Source: Arsenophonus sp. (GTDB lineage Bacteria > Pseudomonadota > Gammaproteobacteria > Enterobacterales > Enterobacteriaceae). From it: DNA of 64,000 nt. The stretch spans positions 535,420 through 599,419 of the forward strand of contig CP132901.1 in assembly GCA_031446085.1 (NCBI GenBank). The letters are read 5' to 3'. The position numbers were made by a program, and so were the translations under genes. Positions 61,636-64,000 of the stretch are shown one piece after another; position 1 is the first letter of the stretch, and the number at the start of each line of letters is the position of its first letter. Under the pieces are notes generated by a model. The model searched no databases and was not told where the DNA came from. It saw nothing but the letters and a program-made list of their open reading frames with translations.

Positions 61636-62649
61636 ATGATTAGAGCTGCAATTAATGGATTTGGTCGTATAGGACGTAATATTTTAAGAGCACTTTATGA
61701 ATCAAAATATCGTAAAAAAATAGTTGTTACAGCGATCAATGAAATTACTAAATCAAAATCAATAGCATATTTATTAAAATATGATTCAACTCATGGAGTT
61801 TTTCCGTTAGATGTTTCTTTAAAAAATAATTTATTATTTGTAGCAAATGATATTATTTATATATTTAATTATTCTAAAATTAAAGAAGTTCCTTGGGAAA
61901 AATTTAATATTGATATAGTTTTGGATTGTACAGGAATATATGGAACTAAAGAAGATGGTATATGTTATTTAAAGAATGGTATTAAAAAAGTTTTATTTTC
62001 TCATTTAGGAGAAGAAAATTTAGATAATACTGTTATTTATGGAGTGAATGAAAAAACTTTAAATGATAATCATAAGATAGTTTCCAATGGATCATGTACT
62101 ACTAATTGTATTATACCAGTAATTAAAATTTTAGATAAAAATTTTAAAATAAAATCTGCAATTGCTACTGTTATTCATCCTATGATGAATGATCAATCTA
62201 TATTAGATAATTATAATGCTGATTTAAGAAAAACGAGATCATCAATTCAGTCTATTATTCCTATTAGTACAAAACTAAAAGAAGGTGTAATTCGTGTATG
62301 TCCAAAATTTAAAAATAATTTTGATGCTATATCATTAAGGGTTCCTACAATTAATGTAACAGGGATAGATTTAAGTGTTTTAGTTAAAAATAAATCTACA
62401 GTAAGTCAGGTAAATAAAGTTTTAAAACATTATTCAAAAACTACTTATAAAAATATAGTGAGTTATAATGAGTTGCCTTTAGTTTCAGTAGACTTTAATC
62501 ATAATTCTTATAGTTCTATTATTGATTCTACGCAGACAAAAGTTTCTGGTGATTATTTAATTAAAGTTTTTGTTTGGTGTGATAATGAATGGGGATTTGC
62601 AAATAGAATGTTAGATACTGCAATCTTTATGATTTCTAAAAAAATATAA
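61636..62649 (+). CDS. epd: D-erythrose-4-phosphate dehydrogenase Epd
   Basis: Oxidises erythrose 4-phosphate to 4-phosphoerythronate, the first step of the DXP-dependent vitamin B6 route that ends with PdxJ. 337 residues (339 in E. coli). Rossmann motif INGFGRIGRNILRALYES, catalytic Cys in SNGSCTTNCIIPVIK (about residue 154), His in VIHPMMNDQS (about 181), and WCDNEWGFANRMLD. Context (tkt-epd-pgk) and residues such as IPVIKIL and LDCTGIYG favour Epd over glycolytic GapA, although GAPDH activity is possible. Start ATG 61636; the overlapping ATG at 61632 hits a stop after three codons. Confidence 0.93.
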   Translation: MIRAAINGFGRIGRNILRALYESKYRKKIVVTAINEITKSKSIAYLLKYDSTHGVFPLDVSLKNNLLFVANDIIYIFNYSKIKEVPWEKFNIDIVLDCTGIYGTKEDGICYLKNGIKKVLFSHLGEENLDNTVIYGVNEKTLNDNHKIVSNGSCTTNCIIPVIKILDKNFKIKSAIATVIHPMMNDQSILDNYNADLRKTRSSIQSIIPISTKLKEGVIRVCPKFKNNFDAISLRVPTINVTGIDLSVLVKNKSTVSQVNKVLKHYSKTTYKNIVSYNELPLVSVDFNHNSYSSIIDSTQTKVSGDYLIKVFVWCDNEWGFANRMLDTAIFMISKKI

Positions 62650-62655
62650 AAAAAT

Positions 62656-63822
62656 ATGAACTTCAAAAAAATAACTGATTTAAATTTATTTGGTAAAAGA
62701 GTGTTAATTCGTTCAGATTTAAATGTTCCAATAAAAAATGGAAGAATGATTTCTGATATGCGTATTCGTGAATCTTTACGTACTATAAATTTTGCCTTAA
62801 ATCAAGGAGCTAAAGTTATTGTAATGTCTCATTTAGGTAATCCTATTGAAGGAAGTTTTAATAAAAAATATTCTTTATATCCTATTAGTAAAATTTTATC
62901 ACAATATATTGATTTTCCTATTCGTTTTATTAAAAATTATTTAAATGGTATACAAATCATTGATAATTCAAAATTAATATTATTAGAAAATGTTCGATTT
63001 AATATAGGAGAATTTAAAAATGATATATTTTTATCTAAAAAATATGCTAATTTATGTGATATTTATGTAATGGATGCTTTTGCAACTGCTCATAGAATAC
63101 ATGCATCTACTTATGGAGTAGTAAATTTTGTAAAAAAGACGTGTATTGGAAAGTTATTCTTATATGAAATAAAAAATTTAAAAAATATATTTTCAGGTCT
63201 TATTAGACCAATAACTGTAATTCTTGGTGGTAAAAAAATATCTACAAAATTAAATATATTAGATAATTTAATTAAAAAGGTAGATTATGTTATTTTATGT
63301 GGAGAAATTTCTAATGTTTTTATTTCTGTAAAAACATGCAACTTTAAACTGTCATCTTTTTATAACAAAAAGATGATTTTAAAAATTAAAAAAATTTTAT
63401 CTTTTAAAAAAGTTATTATTCCTGTAGATGTTTATGTTCAAAAAAAAAATTCTCAATCATATACATTAAATAATATTTTTAAAAAGCCAATTAATCAAAT
63501 TGGAAGTAAGGATCAAATTGTTGATTTAGGACCTGAAACAATAAAGAAAATTATTCGTATTATCAAAATAACTAGAACTATTTTATGGAATGGACCAATT
63601 GGAGCATATGAAAATCCTTGTTTTAGAAAAGGAACAAAAATGATTGCTGAAAGTATTTTAAATAATAAAAATATTTGTTCTATTGTTGGCGGAGGTGGAA
63701 CTATATCTTCGATAGAATTATTGAATTTAAAACAGAAATTTTCTTATATTTCAACTGGAGGTAATGCTTGTTTAGAATTTTTTATAAATGAAAATTTTCC
63801 TGTAATAAAATTACTAAAATAG
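62656..63822 (+). CDS. pgk: Phosphoglycerate kinase, with unusual active-site changes
   Basis: Transfers phosphate from 1,3-bisphosphoglycerate to ADP. 388 residues (387 in E. coli), collinear: RSDLNVPIKNGR, LENVRFNIGE, MDAFATAHRIHAST, WNGPIGAYE. Several positions normally invariant differ: SHLGRP is SHLGNP (Asn62), VGGSKVSTKL is LGGKKISTKL, GGGIANTF is CGEISNVF, GGGDT is GGGGT (Gly348) and STGGGA is STGGNA. The enzyme may be weakened or specialised. Six bases after epd; fbaA, normally next, is not there. Confidence 0.95.
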   Translation: MNFKKITDLNLFGKRVLIRSDLNVPIKNGRMISDMRIRESLRTINFALNQGAKVIVMSHLGNPIEGSFNKKYSLYPISKILSQYIDFPIRFIKNYLNGIQIIDNSKLILLENVRFNIGEFKNDIFLSKKYANLCDIYVMDAFATAHRIHASTYGVVNFVKKTCIGKLFLYEIKNLKNIFSGLIRPITVILGGKKISTKLNILDNLIKKVDYVILCGEISNVFISVKTCNFKLSSFYNKKMILKIKKILSFKKVIIPVDVYVQKKNSQSYTLNNIFKKPINQIGSKDQIVDLGPETIKKIIRIIKITRTILWNGPIGAYENPCFRKGTKMIAESILNNKNICSIVGGGGTISSIELLNLKQKFSYISTGGNACLEFFINENFPVIKLLK

Positions 63823-63927
63823 AATATTAGTTTTATTTATAAAAATCAGTAATTTTTTTTATGAGTTATAAGTAGTTATTTTAAAATATATTTTATAAAA
63901 CAGAGTATTTTTTTAAAATTAGTTTTT

Positions 63928-64000
63928 ATGAAAAATAATAAAAAGATTAAAGTAGCTGTAGCAATATCTGGTGGTGTAGATTCTTCTGTATCTGCTTTTC
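63928..64000 (+). CDS. mnmA: tRNA 2-thiouridylase MnmA, N-terminal fragment (window edge)
   Basis: The first 24 codons, from ATG 63928, contain the PP-loop ATPase motif VAVAISGGVDSSVSAF, typical of MnmA, which thiolates U34 of tRNA with sulfur relayed from IscS. It is cut by the window end. Other PP-loop enzymes are possible but the SGGVDSSVSA context and length before the motif fit MnmA best. Confidence 0.8.
   Translation, partial: MKNNKKIKVAVAISGGVDSSVSAF

Overview
The window is a chromosome segment of a strongly reduced, very AT-rich gammaproteobacterium of the Enterobacterales type. Nearly every protein aligns along its length with its Escherichia coli counterpart, and gene neighbourhoods are the enteric ones with members deleted: iscSUA-hscB-fdx-iscX, lepA-lepB-rnc-era-pdxJ-acpS, aroKB-rpe-trpS, ndk-rlmN-rodZ-ispG-hisS-yfgM-bamB-der, rpmH-rnpA-yidD-yidC-mnmE, dnaN-gyrB, glmS-glmU-mnmG and tkt-epd-pgk. 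Homopolymer tracts are abundant. I saw no insertion sequence, prophage, CRISPR array, tRNA or rRNA. This is the profile of an obligate insect endosymbiont. Keeping panB, panC and panE (vitamin B5), pdxJ and epd (vitamin B6) and a glutamine-dependent NAD synthetase fits a B-vitamin provider of a blood-feeding host (Wigglesworthia, Aschnera, Riesia or Arsenophonus-like lineages), but the sequence alone does not name the species.

Layout. 0-2 kb: nucleoside salvage (deoB, cut by the window edge, and a NupC/NupX transporter). 2-5.4 kb: Isc iron-sulfur operon without iscR and hscA. 5.7-12 kb: probable rseC remnant, lepA, lepB, rnc, era, pdxJ, acpS, yfhL. 12-16 kb: rplY, aroK, aroB, rpe, trpS. 16-19 kb: sodA, rnpB RNA, gpmA, elbB, yqhA. 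19-25 kb: panC, panB, qmcA, ybbJ, panE, dolP. 24.6-34.7 kb: groES-groEL behind a near-consensus sigma-32 promoter, then the ndk-to-der block. 34.8-43 kb: rnt, grxD, tadA, purL, nadE, glyA. 43-51 kb: mnmE, yidC, yidD, rnpA, rpmH, an 819-bp gene-free stretch where dnaA would be, dnaN and gyrB (recF gone). 51-58 kb: asd, glmS, glmU, mnmG, with no atp operon between mnmG and glmU. 58-64 kb: rnhA, dnaQ, tkt, epd, pgk and the start of mnmA.

Most notable observations. First, four recognisable genes (yfgM, bamB, tadA, dnaN), at least two of them normally essential, are each broken by the same lesion: a run of exactly ten A or ten T that needs one more base to restore the full protein. This suggests transcriptional slippage rescue or a systematic homopolymer undercount in the assembly. 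Second, GlmU is full length but its uridylyltransferase active site is erased while its acetyltransferase domain is intact. Third, several genes end inside strong terminator-like hairpins, so coding 3' ends appear to double as terminators. Fourth, the atp operon, dnaA, recF, hscA, iscR, dam and recO are absent from their conserved positions. Fifth, conserved catalytic or nucleotide-binding residues are changed in Der (first G domain), Pgk and RNase HI.
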